NCBI GenBank assembly: GCA_963787195.1
Contig: CAWBCI010000040.1
Location: 17,220-81,219 of the forward strand
Direction: 5' to 3'
Length of the DNA stretch: 64,000 bases
Origin: CAWBCI01 sp963787195
GTDB lineage: Bacteria; Bacteroidota; Bacteroidia; Bacteroidales; JAGOPY01
Positions 36,001 through 44,524 of the stretch are shown here, piece after piece. A model generated the notes under the pieces. That model saw nothing but the letters and a program-made list of their open reading frames with translations, made no database searches and had not been told where the DNA came from. Both the position numbers and the translations under genes were made by a program. Positions within the stretch are counted from its first letter, which is position 1. Each line of letters opens with the position of its first letter.

Positions 36001-37171
36001 TACAGTTAGTCAGGTACCAATGCTGTTCATCCATGGGATCAAAGAAATAATTTTTTATCCCTGAATTATACGGACTATAAACCTGTAAACCGTAATCAGA
36101 ACCTATCCAGTATTCCTTCCCTGTATAGTTTTCAAGAAAAGTAGGCCGGTAGCGATGGCCTGATTTGTTTTTAAATGATTTGATGAAATTAATTTGATTC
36201 GTCCGGGTGTCCAATATCCCCAGACCTTTTAAAGAACCGACCCATATTTCATTTTTTGATTTTTCGAAAAAAGGTGTGATGGGCCCCTCTTCATATTTCA
36301 GGGATGGAAGGGATGAATTTGGTCCTATATGTGTAATGAACTCTTCAGTTAATGTATTAAAAACCAGCAGATCAAGGTTCCATGTCCCTATATATAGATT
36401 TCCGCCGGAATGTAAAACCAGCTTATTGAACTGGTTCATTTCACGTTCATATTGATTACCTGCCGCCCGGAATAAGTTGAAGGAAGAATCACTTACATTG
36501 AATTTTATAAGTCCCCCCAGGGTAGCTATCCAGTAAACGGATGGATTTTGATGATCCTGAACAATATCATAAACCATGTTGATAGCTGAGCTGTTAACAG
36601 TGGCTTTGTCAATCAATTTGGAAGGAATGTTGTAATTATTAAAAATCTTTTCCTGGAAATTAAAATTCGAAAAACCCTTGTCGGTCCCCAGCCAGGCTTC
36701 ATTATTATTGTCTATCGAAACTGCATTAACAGATCCCGGCAGGGCGAGTTTATTATTTTCATCCGGATAATAATTGATGAAAACATTATCCTTCAGATCA
36801 AATATGCTCAATCCATCATCGGTACCTGCCAGGAGACGGTCATTCACGCTATCGTATTTCAGGCAATTGGTCTTTATGAAATTTCCCGTGATCGAAGCTG
36901 AATCCAGGGGATCATTCAGATAAGCCAGGGCTTTCATCCCGTCCCATCTCACCAGTCCTTCCGCAGTTCCTATCCATGCAAATCCACTTTTATCAAATAC
37001 CATGCATGTTACCGCATCATTGGGCAGGCCATCGTGACTTGAAATCACATAAGCAGGATCCGCATTTAAAGCGAATTGAATACCGGCACTCTGCTGGCCT
37101 GCCGATATTATTGGCAAGCAAGCCAGAAAAGTGGATATCAGAAAATTAATATGCTGAAATTTTCCAGCCAA
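33053..37171 (-). CDS. Hybrid two-component system sensor-regulator (propeller, kinase, receiver, AraC)
   Basis: 1372 residues. The start is a TTG at 37171; a signal peptide (FLISTFLACLPIISAGQ) follows. Residues ~40-700 carry propeller repeats such as FAWIGTAEGLVRWDG and NEAWLGTDKGFSNF, then a Y_Y_Y-type domain, a membrane segment near 805-825, a HisKA domain with ANITHEFRTPLT (phospho-acceptor His863), an ATPase domain with DNGIGIAEDELG and GGTGIGLSLSKEI, a receiver with DVLMPGKNGYE (Asp1171) and an AraC DNA-binding domain at ~1270-1368. Family knowledge: periplasmic ligand sensing and direct transcriptional control, usually of a polysaccharide locus. No such locus is adjacent, so its target is unknown. 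Confidence 0.95.
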   Translation of the reverse strand: MAGKFQHINFLISTFLACLPIISAGQQSAGIQFALNADPAYVISSHDGLPNDAVTCMVFDKSGFAWIGTAEGLVRWDGMKALAYLNDPLDSASITGNFIKTNCLKYDSVNDRLLAGTDDGLSIFDLKDNVFINYYPDENNKLALPGSVNAVSIDNNNEAWLGTDKGFSNFNFQEKIFNNYNIPSKLIDKATVNSSAINMVYDIVQDHQNPSVYWIATLGGLIKFNVSDSSFNLFRAAGNQYEREMNQFNKLVLHSGGNLYIGTWNLDLLVFNTLTEEFITHIGPNSSLPSLKYEEGPITPFFEKSKNEIWVGSLKGLGILDTRTNQINFIKSFKNKSGHRYRPTFLENYTGKEYWIGSDYGLQVYSPYNSGIKNYFFDPMDEQHWYLTNCMYESTNSGRLYLGYGRGEGLHYFNLSTGRFGVLPYERRVIREYNVYKILPISDKSLIFASQDELYRLDENKDLITPLNLPEYKLLSITDVIRDDEGSVWISGSQSGIRKYDLMKGEFESKEGMQDAFKTGKGQVNISRMAKDGRGRIWFAIRGKSYGYFIPENNELVCFDSSDYDVDIRCFYFSKDTLWAGTSRYGMGYFDPDRPQKGLIIKYDTKNYLLSDLIESIERDDKDRFWLLTASGIECIDPRYDNSIVVDEFYGLQKQDTWSDKPAYQPGVLYKLSNGDLVVGYRRGLGIFDPGSFQPESLRIIPYLSGIRIFDKEMNISQSAREKHELKLQHGQNYLSFDYSALCLSKGKSIKLYHLLEGIDLDWKESASQSASYSSLRPGKYVFKILAKQSSGLRSSAETAYTIIISPPWWNNSIAYFTYLILAISLLYFFYRFQIKRRLQQEENLRLRELDEFKTKLYANITHEFRTPLTVIMGVADDLKEDMDNKQTERFSQKIETIGRNSGNLLHLVNQMLDLAKLEHGRLDYNPIRSDIIPWLKYIVESHQSLAEGRDIQLTFYSETGSLIMDNDPDQLSKVISNLFSNAIKFTGRKGKVICHVKYEEEKNQLHIKVVDNGIGIAEDELGRIFDRFYQVDSPDRYRQGGTGIGLSLSKEIVEMAGGSILVKSQPGIGSEFEVILPVTQNALLTSVHPENFEKPQIYKVIKDNLEEDEAEIETRILNEKPLVLLAEDNPDVATYVRNIIRMKYKVKWAGDGDKALQMAFEYIPDIVISDVLMPGKNGYEVCQALKQDERTDHIPVILLTAKVTDADRISGYEQGADAYLTKPFNKKELLVRLEQLLKLRRQLQSKFQKLDWISRTDHHLSVEEQFIQKAARAIESKLDNSGFNAAFLAAELHLSESQLYRKLKAISGKSSAIFIRSVRLKKAYELLGSSPLSISEIAYQVGFSDPAWFSNVFKQEYGIRPSDAREKNDPK

Positions 37172-37220
37172 GACCCGCAGTTTTAATGTATAAGGGCCAA
37201 TGTAAGAAAAAAACTGCTTA

Positions 37221-38657
37221 TTACATATGTAGGGAGAACAATTTAATCACATTTAGGAGTATGGAAGGGTAGATCCCAAGTCCCACAAGCAGGATGGTCA
37301 GCAGGACCAGTATAAATCCATTGGTAAAAGATAAGCCTTGTGCTTTGATGACAGGCGCTTTTTCTTTTTCACGGGAAAACATGACCAGGATTATTCTCAT
37401 ATAATAAAATAATCCAATGGTGCTACTTATAACCAGTATGATCAGCAGCCACCAATTCCCGGCCTGGGCACCTGACATGAGGATATAGAATTTGCTGATG
37501 AAACCTACGGTAAGCGGAATACCGGCCAGGGACATCAGCATGATGGTAAAGCCAGAGGCTATCCAGGGCCTTTTGTACATGAGTCCCCTGTAATTTTCCA
37601 GGTCCCCGGCTTCAGCCTCAGAACCCGAGAGCATGGTAACCGTACCGAAAGCCCCTGTCATAGTAATCATATAGGCGACTATATAAAAGCTGGTCGATTC
37701 GATAGCAATATTGCCTCCTGTAAGGAAAGCCACCATTAGATATCCCAGATGTGCAATGGAGGAAAAGGCCAGGATGCGTTTAATATTTTGCTGAAAGAGG
37801 GCCAGCAGATTGCCTGCAAGCATGGAGGCGGCGGCAATGATAGCGAAAACAGTCAGTACGGGATAAACCTGATAAATATTCAGTTCGTTCATAAACCTTA
37901 GCCAGACTGCAAATATGCCCGCTTTGGAAATCGTTGCCACCAGTGCTGAAACCGGGGCAGGGGCGCCTTCGTAAACATCGGGGGTCCAGAAATGGAAAGG
38001 TACAAGGGCCAGCTTAAATCCCACCCCTACGATGAGGAAACCCAATCCCCCCAAGGTTAACAATGACTTTTCGAGTGTTGGGATTTTTACTGCAAGTTCG
38101 GGGAAATACATGGTCCCGGTCTCGGCATAGATCAGGGCCATGCCAAACAGGAGAAAGGCGGAGGATACGGCAGCCAGGACCAGGTATTTAATGCCGGCTT
38201 CGGTCGATATTTCACGATGCCTGAAAAAAGCGATCAACACATATAGTGAAGTGCTCAGAAGTTCCAATCCAATGAAAAATGAAACAAAATGATTGCTAAC
38301 CACAAGGGTTACGGAACCTAATGTTGCCAGGAGTAAAAGGATGTAATATTCTTCAATGTCTTCGGTTGCTTTGTCCAGGTATGGTCTTGACAGCAGCGAG
38401 ATAACAAAGCTTGCCAGAAATATCAGCCCCATATAAAACAAGGCATAATCATCGATAATGACAAGCTGTCCAATTTTTCCCGTTGTCAGTCCGGAGATCG
38501 GAAAGAGGGAAATAAACGCAGCTACCAGGGTGATAATGGCGGTCAGGTTAGCCAGCATATGATTCCTCTTAATGGCGATCAGGATCAGAAGGATTATTAC
38601 CCCGGCAGCGCTTATCATCATGGGAAGCAGACTCAGTATATCATTGCTACTCAACAC
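37221..38657 (-). CDS. nuoN: NADH-quinone oxidoreductase subunit N
   Basis: 478 residues, a proton-pumping antiporter-like subunit of complex I with about 14 membrane helices. LALVPFHFWTPDVYEGAP is the family signature; the helix-7 lysine region and ILAFSSIAHLGYLMVAF are present. It starts at a GTG at 38657 that lies 11 bases inside the end of nuoM; a TTG follows at once and the first ATG is 12 codons in. It is the last gene of the operon, 49 bases upstream of the hybrid regulator on the same strand. Confidence 0.95.
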   Translation of the reverse strand: MLSSNDILSLLPMMISAAGVIILLILIAIKRNHMLANLTAIITLVAAFISLFPISGLTTGKIGQLVIIDDYALFYMGLIFLASFVISLLSRPYLDKATEDIEEYYILLLLATLGSVTLVVSNHFVSFFIGLELLSTSLYVLIAFFRHREISTEAGIKYLVLAAVSSAFLLFGMALIYAETGTMYFPELAVKIPTLEKSLLTLGGLGFLIVGVGFKLALVPFHFWTPDVYEGAPAPVSALVATISKAGIFAVWLRFMNELNIYQVYPVLTVFAIIAAASMLAGNLLALFQQNIKRILAFSSIAHLGYLMVAFLTGGNIAIESTSFYIVAYMITMTGAFGTVTMLSGSEAEAGDLENYRGLMYKRPWIASGFTIMLMSLAGIPLTVGFISKFYILMSGAQAGNWWLLIILVISSTIGLFYYMRIILVMFSREKEKAPVIKAQGLSFTNGFILVLLTILLVGLGIYPSILLNVIKLFSLHM

Positions 38658-40260
38658 GGGGCTCCTTTCTTTTCATGGGTATATTCACTGATTTACTTAA
38701 GGCAGATTTTTCCTCTAAAAAGAAGGCCGAAATGAGGTTCTTTTCACCGGAGTTTCTGTCATGGGTGGAAAGGGAAGTGTCCTGCATATTTACATGCATT
38801 AAAATCTTGTTCACAAATGGTTTGGCCCGATTCAGGACTGGCAGGGGATAGAGTCCCAGCCATAACAAGAGAACCACCAGTATAATAGCTACGCTTGTTT
38901 CCCTGAATCCGAGGTCGGGAAAAGTTAAATTTGCTTTTGTTTTTCCGAAGAAAACATTTTGCGCAATTCGCAGGGCGTATACAGCTGAAACAATGAGCCC
39001 CAGGCTCGCGAGGATGGTGAGTGTGATATTAGCCTGGTAAGCGCCCAGCAGGATAAGGAATTCACCGACAAAATTGCCGAGCCCCGGCAACCCAAGTGTT
39101 GCCAGAATGAAAACCATACCTGTTCCTCCCATCCTGGGTGCTTGATCCCATAATCCACCCATTTCTGCCAAATCACCCAGTTTCAAACGTTCTCCGACAG
39201 AACCTGCAAGGATCAGCATCGCCGTTGCGCTGACAGCGTGGGCGATAATTGTCATAATTACTCCCTGCATCGCGATTTGGTTAAAGGAATATATGCCAAG
39301 AATGAGAAAGCCTATATGGCCGATGCTGGAGTAAGCTATAAGTTTTTTGAGATCAGTTTGAGCATAAGCCAATTTTGCACCATAGAGGATAACCAGCACA
39401 GCAAGAACCATGGCATAGGGAGCTATCATACGCGAAAGTTCCGGAAAAATCGGAATGGCATACCTGATAATCCCGTAAGCTGCCGTGGTCCATAAAAATC
39501 CTGTAAGTATGATGCCCGCGGCAGTGGGTGCTTCCCTGGTTGCACCCGGAAGCCATGTATGAAATGGCACAAGCGGCAATTTCACTCCAAATCCAAACAA
39601 GAGGCCAAGCATCAGCCATATTCCTGTCTGTGGAGCTACATCTAAATTCAACATTTGCTCATAATCAAAAGTGTACAAACCGCTTGTTCTTCCATGAATA
39701 AAATATATGCCAAGGATAGAAAGCAACATAATCAATCCCCCGGCCTGGGTGAAAATGAAAAATTTAATGGATGCAGATTGTTTTTTCTTTCCCCCCCATA
39801 TACTGATCAGGAAATACATGGGGATCAGCATGACTTCCCAGAAGAAGTAGAACAGGAAGAGATCGGAGGCAAGAAAAACTCCACTGATGCCTGTTATCAC
39901 CAGCAGGAGGTTAAAATAAAAGAAACCCTGGTTTGTATGTTCCTGTTTCCAGGTGCTTATTATGGCAAGTATCGCCATCACATCTATCAGGATGAGGAGC
40001 ATCAGGCTCAGGCTATCGGCTGCCAGGTGAAAACTGATACCCAGTTGTGGAATCCAGGGCACTGAAAAATTTGCAAGCCAGTTAGCATTATCAGTTCCGC
40101 CTGCGGGTTGATTTAAAAGAAGGATAGAAATAGAGATCAGCAGGTTGAGGAAAAGAGCGGAAAGGCTAATCCAGGCGGGTAATTTAGCGCTTAATTTTCC
40201 GCTTATCCAGGCCAGGAGGCCGGCAACTATAAGGATAATAATCATCCAGACGAGTATCAT
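38647..40260 (-). CDS. nuoM: NADH-quinone oxidoreductase subunit M
   Basis: 537 residues, antiporter-like proton-pumping subunit. Family features include FFFWEVMLIPMYFLISIWGG, KLPLVPFHTWLPGATREAPT and LIAYSSIGHIGFLILGIYS. The C-terminal ~50 hydrophilic residues (from about MQDTSLSTHDRNSG) extend beyond the usual end of the subunit and would lie at the membrane surface. Its ATG overlaps the nuoL stop by four bases (ATGA), so translation is probably coupled. Confidence 0.95.
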   Translation of the reverse strand: MILVWMIIILIVAGLLAWISGKLSAKLPAWISLSALFLNLLISISILLLNQPAGGTDNANWLANFSVPWIPQLGISFHLAADSLSLMLLILIDVMAILAIISTWKQEHTNQGFFYFNLLLVITGISGVFLASDLFLFYFFWEVMLIPMYFLISIWGGKKKQSASIKFFIFTQAGGLIMLLSILGIYFIHGRTSGLYTFDYEQMLNLDVAPQTGIWLMLGLLFGFGVKLPLVPFHTWLPGATREAPTAAGIILTGFLWTTAAYGIIRYAIPIFPELSRMIAPYAMVLAVLVILYGAKLAYAQTDLKKLIAYSSIGHIGFLILGIYSFNQIAMQGVIMTIIAHAVSATAMLILAGSVGERLKLGDLAEMGGLWDQAPRMGGTGMVFILATLGLPGLGNFVGEFLILLGAYQANITLTILASLGLIVSAVYALRIAQNVFFGKTKANLTFPDLGFRETSVAIILVVLLLWLGLYPLPVLNRAKPFVNKILMHVNMQDTSLSTHDRNSGEKNLISAFFLEEKSALSKSVNIPMKRKEPRVE

Positions 40261-42149
40261 AATAATATCATTAAAGTGAAACTAAGCAATGCTCCCAGGA
40301 CTATCCCTGCCATATACCAGCGGAGGCGCCCGTTCTGGCTGAAACTTAGCCGCCGGTGCAGGAAAGCAGTCAGATTCGTGATGCCGGTATAGAAACGGTC
40401 AATAAAATCATTCACATCAATCTGTGAAAGGAAAACGACCGGGCGAACAAAAATCAGGTTATAAAACCAGTCAAAGCCCCAGCCTGAAAACCAGAATTGG
40501 AAAAGTCTGTTTCCGACGAGTGGCTTATTGACAGTTCCTTCCATGGAAGCTTTCTTCAGGTAATGGTACCAGGCTATGGCCACTCCCGCCAGGGCAACGA
40601 TGGCCGAAACAGTTTGGAGCAGCCCTTCCGTTCCTATGGAAGCAGTTTCAGGGGAAGATGCGGGAAGGACAGTATGAAGAAATCCGGAGAACAAGTGAAA
40701 ATTGCCCAGGGTCCTTGGAAGTTCAACCCAGCCTCCAGCTATCGAAAGCACTGCCAGGATTATGAGAGGTATTGACATTAAATAGGAAGGTTTAATATCG
40801 GGCTTGCTCTTCATCTTCCCATAAAAAGTCAGAAATACCATCCTGAAAGTATAGATGGCCGTGAGCAATGCGCCCGCCAATCCGGCTGCCCAGAGCCACA
40901 CATTCCCGTTCGGCCCTGTCATGGCCCTATATAGAATGAGGTCCTTACTGTAAAATCCGGCAGTTATAAGGGGCAGGGCCGAGAGTGATGCAGCGCCGAT
41001 CAGGAAAGTCCAGAAAGTCAGGGGCAATGCTTTTCTCAGTCCTCCCATTTTAAACATATCATGTTCATGGTTCAGACCGAGAATGATGACTCCCGCCCCA
41101 AGAAACAGGAGGGCCTTGAAGAAAGCATGTATCATGAAATGAAATACAGCTGCCGACCAGGCGCCGACCCCCAGTGCCAGGAACATATATCCGATCTGGC
41201 TGATCGTGGAATAGGCTAATACTTTTTTAATATCCTTTTGTGTTATGGCGCTGAACCCGGCCAGCAACAGTGTTATCGCACCGATAATTGCCACAAGGCT
41301 CCGGACATGGGGTGCCAGCGAGAACAGAACATTTGTCCGGGCGATCAGGTAAACACCGGCTGTTACCATAGTGGCGGCATGTATCAGTGCGCTCACCGGG
41401 GTGGGGCCTGCCATGGCATCCGGAAGCCATGTCTGAAGCGGAAGTTGTGCCGACTTTCCTACCGCACCGCCCAGTAAAAGCAAGGCAGCAGCAGTTGCAA
41501 GGCCTGAGCCCATGGCCCATTGAGAGGGAGCGGCACTCAGGATCTCACTGATATTGAGGGTATGGAAAGAAGTGTAGAGCAGCAGCAATCCGATCAGCAT
41601 AGCGGTGTCGCCAACTCTGGTGACGATGAAAGCTTTCCGGGCTGCATAACCATTGGCGGGGTCTTTGTACCAGAAGCCGATCAGAAGATAGCTGCATAGG
41701 CCCACACCCTCCCAGCCAAGGTAAAGCATCAGAAGGTTATCGGATAGTACCAGGACCAGCATGGATGCCACGAAGAGATTCATATATGCAAAAAAGCGGG
41801 AATAACCTTCTTCTTCAGCCATGAACGCGCTGGAATACAGATGTATCAAAAATCCTACGAATGTTATAACAAAGATGAATACGAGTGAAAGGGCATCCAG
41901 GTGAAAAGCCATATCGACTTTCAAACCGGGGATATTTATCCAGGTCCAGAGGGTTTCATTGAAAGAAGTGCTCTGCTGAAGGCCGGAGATGAACAGGATC
42001 CCGGTGAGGATAGTCAAAGCTGCACTGAGGCCCACGCTTCCGGCACCGACCAAAGCAGCCTGGAAGCGCGACATCCGGGCACCGCCAAGTGCCAGGATCA
42101 CGAAACCTGCCAGGGGCAGGGCGGGTATTATCCATAACAGTCCTGCCAT
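40257..42149 (-). CDS. nuoL: NADH-quinone oxidoreductase subunit L
   Basis: 630 residues, the distal proton-pumping subunit. Signature segments are GVGLCSYLLIGFWY, LPLQTWLPDAMAGPTPVSAL, HAATMVTAGVYLIAR, KKVLAYSTISQIGYMFLALG and HAFFKALLFLGAG. The C-terminus carries the long lateral helix region expected of NuoL. It starts 4 bases after the nuoK stop. Confidence 0.95.
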   Translation of the reverse strand: MAGLLWIIPALPLAGFVILALGGARMSRFQAALVGAGSVGLSAALTILTGILFISGLQQSTSFNETLWTWINIPGLKVDMAFHLDALSLVFIFVITFVGFLIHLYSSAFMAEEEGYSRFFAYMNLFVASMLVLVLSDNLLMLYLGWEGVGLCSYLLIGFWYKDPANGYAARKAFIVTRVGDTAMLIGLLLLYTSFHTLNISEILSAAPSQWAMGSGLATAAALLLLGGAVGKSAQLPLQTWLPDAMAGPTPVSALIHAATMVTAGVYLIARTNVLFSLAPHVRSLVAIIGAITLLLAGFSAITQKDIKKVLAYSTISQIGYMFLALGVGAWSAAVFHFMIHAFFKALLFLGAGVIILGLNHEHDMFKMGGLRKALPLTFWTFLIGAASLSALPLITAGFYSKDLILYRAMTGPNGNVWLWAAGLAGALLTAIYTFRMVFLTFYGKMKSKPDIKPSYLMSIPLIILAVLSIAGGWVELPRTLGNFHLFSGFLHTVLPASSPETASIGTEGLLQTVSAIVALAGVAIAWYHYLKKASMEGTVNKPLVGNRLFQFWFSGWGFDWFYNLIFVRPVVFLSQIDVNDFIDRFYTGITNLTAFLHRRLSFSQNGRLRWYMAGIVLGALLSFTLMILL

Positions 42150-42153
42150 AAAT

Positions 42154-42462
42154 TTATCCTTTCATTTTATTGGCCATATCGGAATTCAATGTTTTAAACT
42201 GGTGATACATGCGGATAATCAGGGCCAGGCCTATTGCAACTTCGGCAGAAGCCATGGTGAGGATGAAAATGAACATGACCTGTCCATCTGCCTGACCCCA
42301 GTGCGATCCTGCGACGATGAAGGCAAGACCTGCAGCATTCAGCATGATCTCAATAGATATCAGCATAAATATCAGGTTTTTGCGTATCATTGCCCCTGTC
42401 AAACCTATCATAAACAGGACAGCCGCCAGTATTAAACCGTATTCCATAGGAATTGCATTCAT
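42154..42462 (-). CDS. nuoK: NADH-quinone oxidoreductase subunit K
   Basis: 102 residues with three membrane helices. LIFMLISIEIMLNAAGLAF carries the conserved glutamate of the second helix, and MFIFILTMASAEVAIGLAL carries the one of the third. It couples quinone chemistry to proton transport in the membrane arm. It overlaps the nuoJ stop by four bases (ATGA). Confidence 0.95.
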   Translation of the reverse strand: MNAIPMEYGLILAAVLFMIGLTGAMIRKNLIFMLISIEIMLNAAGLAFIVAGSHWGQADGQVMFIFILTMASAEVAIGLALIIRMYHQFKTLNSDMANKMKG

Positions 42463-42986
42463 TCTGTTTCATTTTTAAGGTAACGATGTAAAACTTGTTT
42501 TTTTGTTTTTCCAAGATGATAGGCCCCGACTATACCGGCGATGATCAGGAATGCTGCCAGTTCCACACCGATCAGGTAGGGGCCGAACAATGCTATCCCA
42601 ACCTGCCGTGGATCAATGGCTGTTGAAGCCATAAGAGTATCATTTGTCTGGAAGATAACATACATTACCGCGATTAATAAAAGTGCTGATAGTATCACCG
42701 GTCCATTCCATATTTTCCCGTTCATCAATTTTTTCTCTTCTTCAACCGATTCTTCTCCCAGGTTCAGCATCATGATCACAAAAATGAAAAGTACCATAAT
42801 GGCCCCGGCATAAATAATGACTTCGAGTGCCGCCATGAAAGGCGCTCCCAGCATAAAGAAAATTAAAGAGAGGGAAAGGAGGGATATAATCATATACAGG
42901 AGTGCGCTCACGGCATTCAGCCGGGTAATGACCATAATGGCGGATACAACGGCAATGAGGGCGGCTATTAAAAAAGCTATCATCAT
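42459..42986 (-). CDS. nuoJ: NADH-quinone oxidoreductase subunit J
   Basis: 175 residues, five membrane helices. ALLYMIISLLSLSLIFFMLG and FMAALEVIIYAGAIMVLFIF are characteristic; the latter forms the flexible third helix that moves with quinone reduction. A longer hydrophilic loop follows (NLGEESVEEEKKL). The start overlaps the nuoI stop by four bases. Confidence 0.95.
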   Translation of the reverse strand: MMIAFLIAALIAVVSAIMVITRLNAVSALLYMIISLLSLSLIFFMLGAPFMAALEVIIYAGAIMVLFIFVIMMLNLGEESVEEEKKLMNGKIWNGPVILSALLLIAVMYVIFQTNDTLMASTAIDPRQVGIALFGPYLIGVELAAFLIIAGIVGAYHLGKTKKQVLHRYLKNETE

Positions 42987-43498
42987 GACAGTAAACTTTT
43001 AAGGTCCACAGGTTTTTCTTCATTAATGGCCTCTCCCTTATCCTTTCCGCCTATAGCCATTCCCGAAACTTTATAATAATTGTATCCAGGATACTTGCCT
43101 TCTCCGTTTATCAAAAGGTCCTCTTTTTCATAGACCATATCAGGGCGGTGATATTCTGAAAGCTCCACATCGGGCGTAAGCTGGATTGCATAGGTAGGGC
43201 ATGCTTCTTCGCACATGCCGCAAAAGATACAGCGGGAAAAGTTGATCCTGAAAAATTCGGGATATCTTCTTCCATTCTCATCTTCAGTAGCCTGCAGTGA
43301 AATACAATCGACAGGGCAGGCTACAGCGCAAAGATTGCAGGCCACACAACGTTCCCCTCCGTCAGGATCCCTGCTTAATATGATCCTGCCCTTATACCGG
43401 GGAGGCAGCTTGATTTTTTCTTCAGGATATTCAACTGTCAAACTTTTGGTGAATATATGTCTGAAGGCTATAAATATAGATTTCAGTATACTCCACAT
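42983..43498 (-). CDS. nuoI: NADH-quinone oxidoreductase subunit I, two [4Fe-4S] clusters
   Basis: 171 residues. Two ferredoxin motifs are intact: CVACNLCAVACPVDC and CIFCGMCEEACPTYA, which bind clusters N6a and N6b on the path to NuoB. A basic N-terminal segment precedes them. The C-terminal ~50 residues are hydrophilic, with a YEKEDLLING stretch seen in other Bacteroidota NuoI. It lies 69 bases downstream of nuoH, one of the larger gaps inside the operon. Confidence 0.95.
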   Translation of the reverse strand: MWSILKSIFIAFRHIFTKSLTVEYPEEKIKLPPRYKGRIILSRDPDGGERCVACNLCAVACPVDCISLQATEDENGRRYPEFFRINFSRCIFCGMCEEACPTYAIQLTPDVELSEYHRPDMVYEKEDLLINGEGKYPGYNYYKVSGMAIGGKDKGEAINEEKPVDLKSLLS

Positions 43499-43567
43499 AT
43501 CTATTTTTCCTTTCTTATTTCATTATTAAATTCTTTTTGCCCCCTGTTCATAGTTTTTATTTTAATG

Positions 43568-44524
43568 TCATGAAATGAACAGAAGGACAGCCGCCGTGAT
43601 TAGCAGGTTCAACAGGCTGAGCGGCAATAATATCTTCCAGCCATAACCTAATAACTGATCATATCTTGGACGGGGCAAAGAAGCCCTGAGCAGGACAAAG
43701 AACAGGATGAAGACAAGTGTTTTCAGGAAGAACCATAGCAGGGGGGGCAAAAAACCTGGTCCCAGCCAGCCACCAAAAAAAAGTGTGACTATCAGGGACG
43801 AAACCATGATGATACCAAGGTATTCTCCCACAAAAAACATCCCGAATTTCATTCCTGAATATTCCGAATGATATCCTGCTACCAGCTCACTTTCCGATTC
43901 GGGAATATCAAAAGGCAGACGGTGTATAACCGCTATTCCTGCCATCATAAAAATGAAAAAACCTACAAACTGTGGTATAACATTCCACATGCCCCTTTGG
44001 GCCTCCACAATATCTTTCAGACTGAATGAACCACTCATCAGCACAACTCCCATGAGTGACAATCCCATGAAGACTTCATAGGTGATCATCTGGGATGCAC
44101 CCCGCATGGAGCCCAGAAGGGCATATTTGTTATTTGAGGACCAGCCGGCCAGAACCAGGCTATAGGCCCCCAGTGAAGCGCTTGCCAGGAAAAATAATAC
44201 GCCGATATTCAAATCAGCCACATAAATTAATGGTGTGAAGGGTATAATTGCAAAACTCATCAATATTGAAATCATGGTTATGGCGGGTGCAATTACAAAA
44301 ATCCGCTTGCTGGCGAACGGGGGGATCCAGTCTTCCTTAAAAAATATCTTTATGACATCAGCAAGAACTTGAAAGATCCCGAAAGGGCCCACCCGGTTCG
44401 GGCCTTTTCTGTCCTGCCACAGAGCCAGCATACGCCGTTCGCCCCATATGAGTCCGGCAGCCAGGCTAAGGACCACCAGCAATATTCCGAATACGATCAG
44501 TATTATTTTAAGATTATCACTCAT
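43568..44524 (-). CDS. nuoH: NADH-quinone oxidoreductase subunit H
   Basis: 318 residues, about eight membrane helices, forming the quinone chamber with NuoB and NuoD. GPNRVGPFGIFQVLADVIKI, PFDIPESESELVAGYHSEYS and RASLPRPRYDQLLGYGWK are all well conserved. It starts 8 bases before the end of nuoG. Confidence 0.95.
   Translation of the reverse strand: MSDNLKIILIVFGILLVVLSLAAGLIWGERRMLALWQDRKGPNRVGPFGIFQVLADVIKIFFKEDWIPPFASKRIFVIAPAITMISILMSFAIIPFTPLIYVADLNIGVLFFLASASLGAYSLVLAGWSSNNKYALLGSMRGASQMITYEVFMGLSLMGVVLMSGSFSLKDIVEAQRGMWNVIPQFVGFFIFMMAGIAVIHRLPFDIPESESELVAGYHSEYSGMKFGMFFVGEYLGIIMVSSLIVTLFFGGWLGPGFLPPLLWFFLKTLVFILFFVLLRASLPRPRYDQLLGYGWKILLPLSLLNLLITAAVLLFIS

Noticed and set aside
33053..37171. 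The hybrid two-component regulator as part of a polysaccharide utilisation locus
   Set aside because: No SusC/SusD pair, glycoside hydrolase set or transporter lies next to it; the neighbours are the nuo operon and an orphan lipoprotein.
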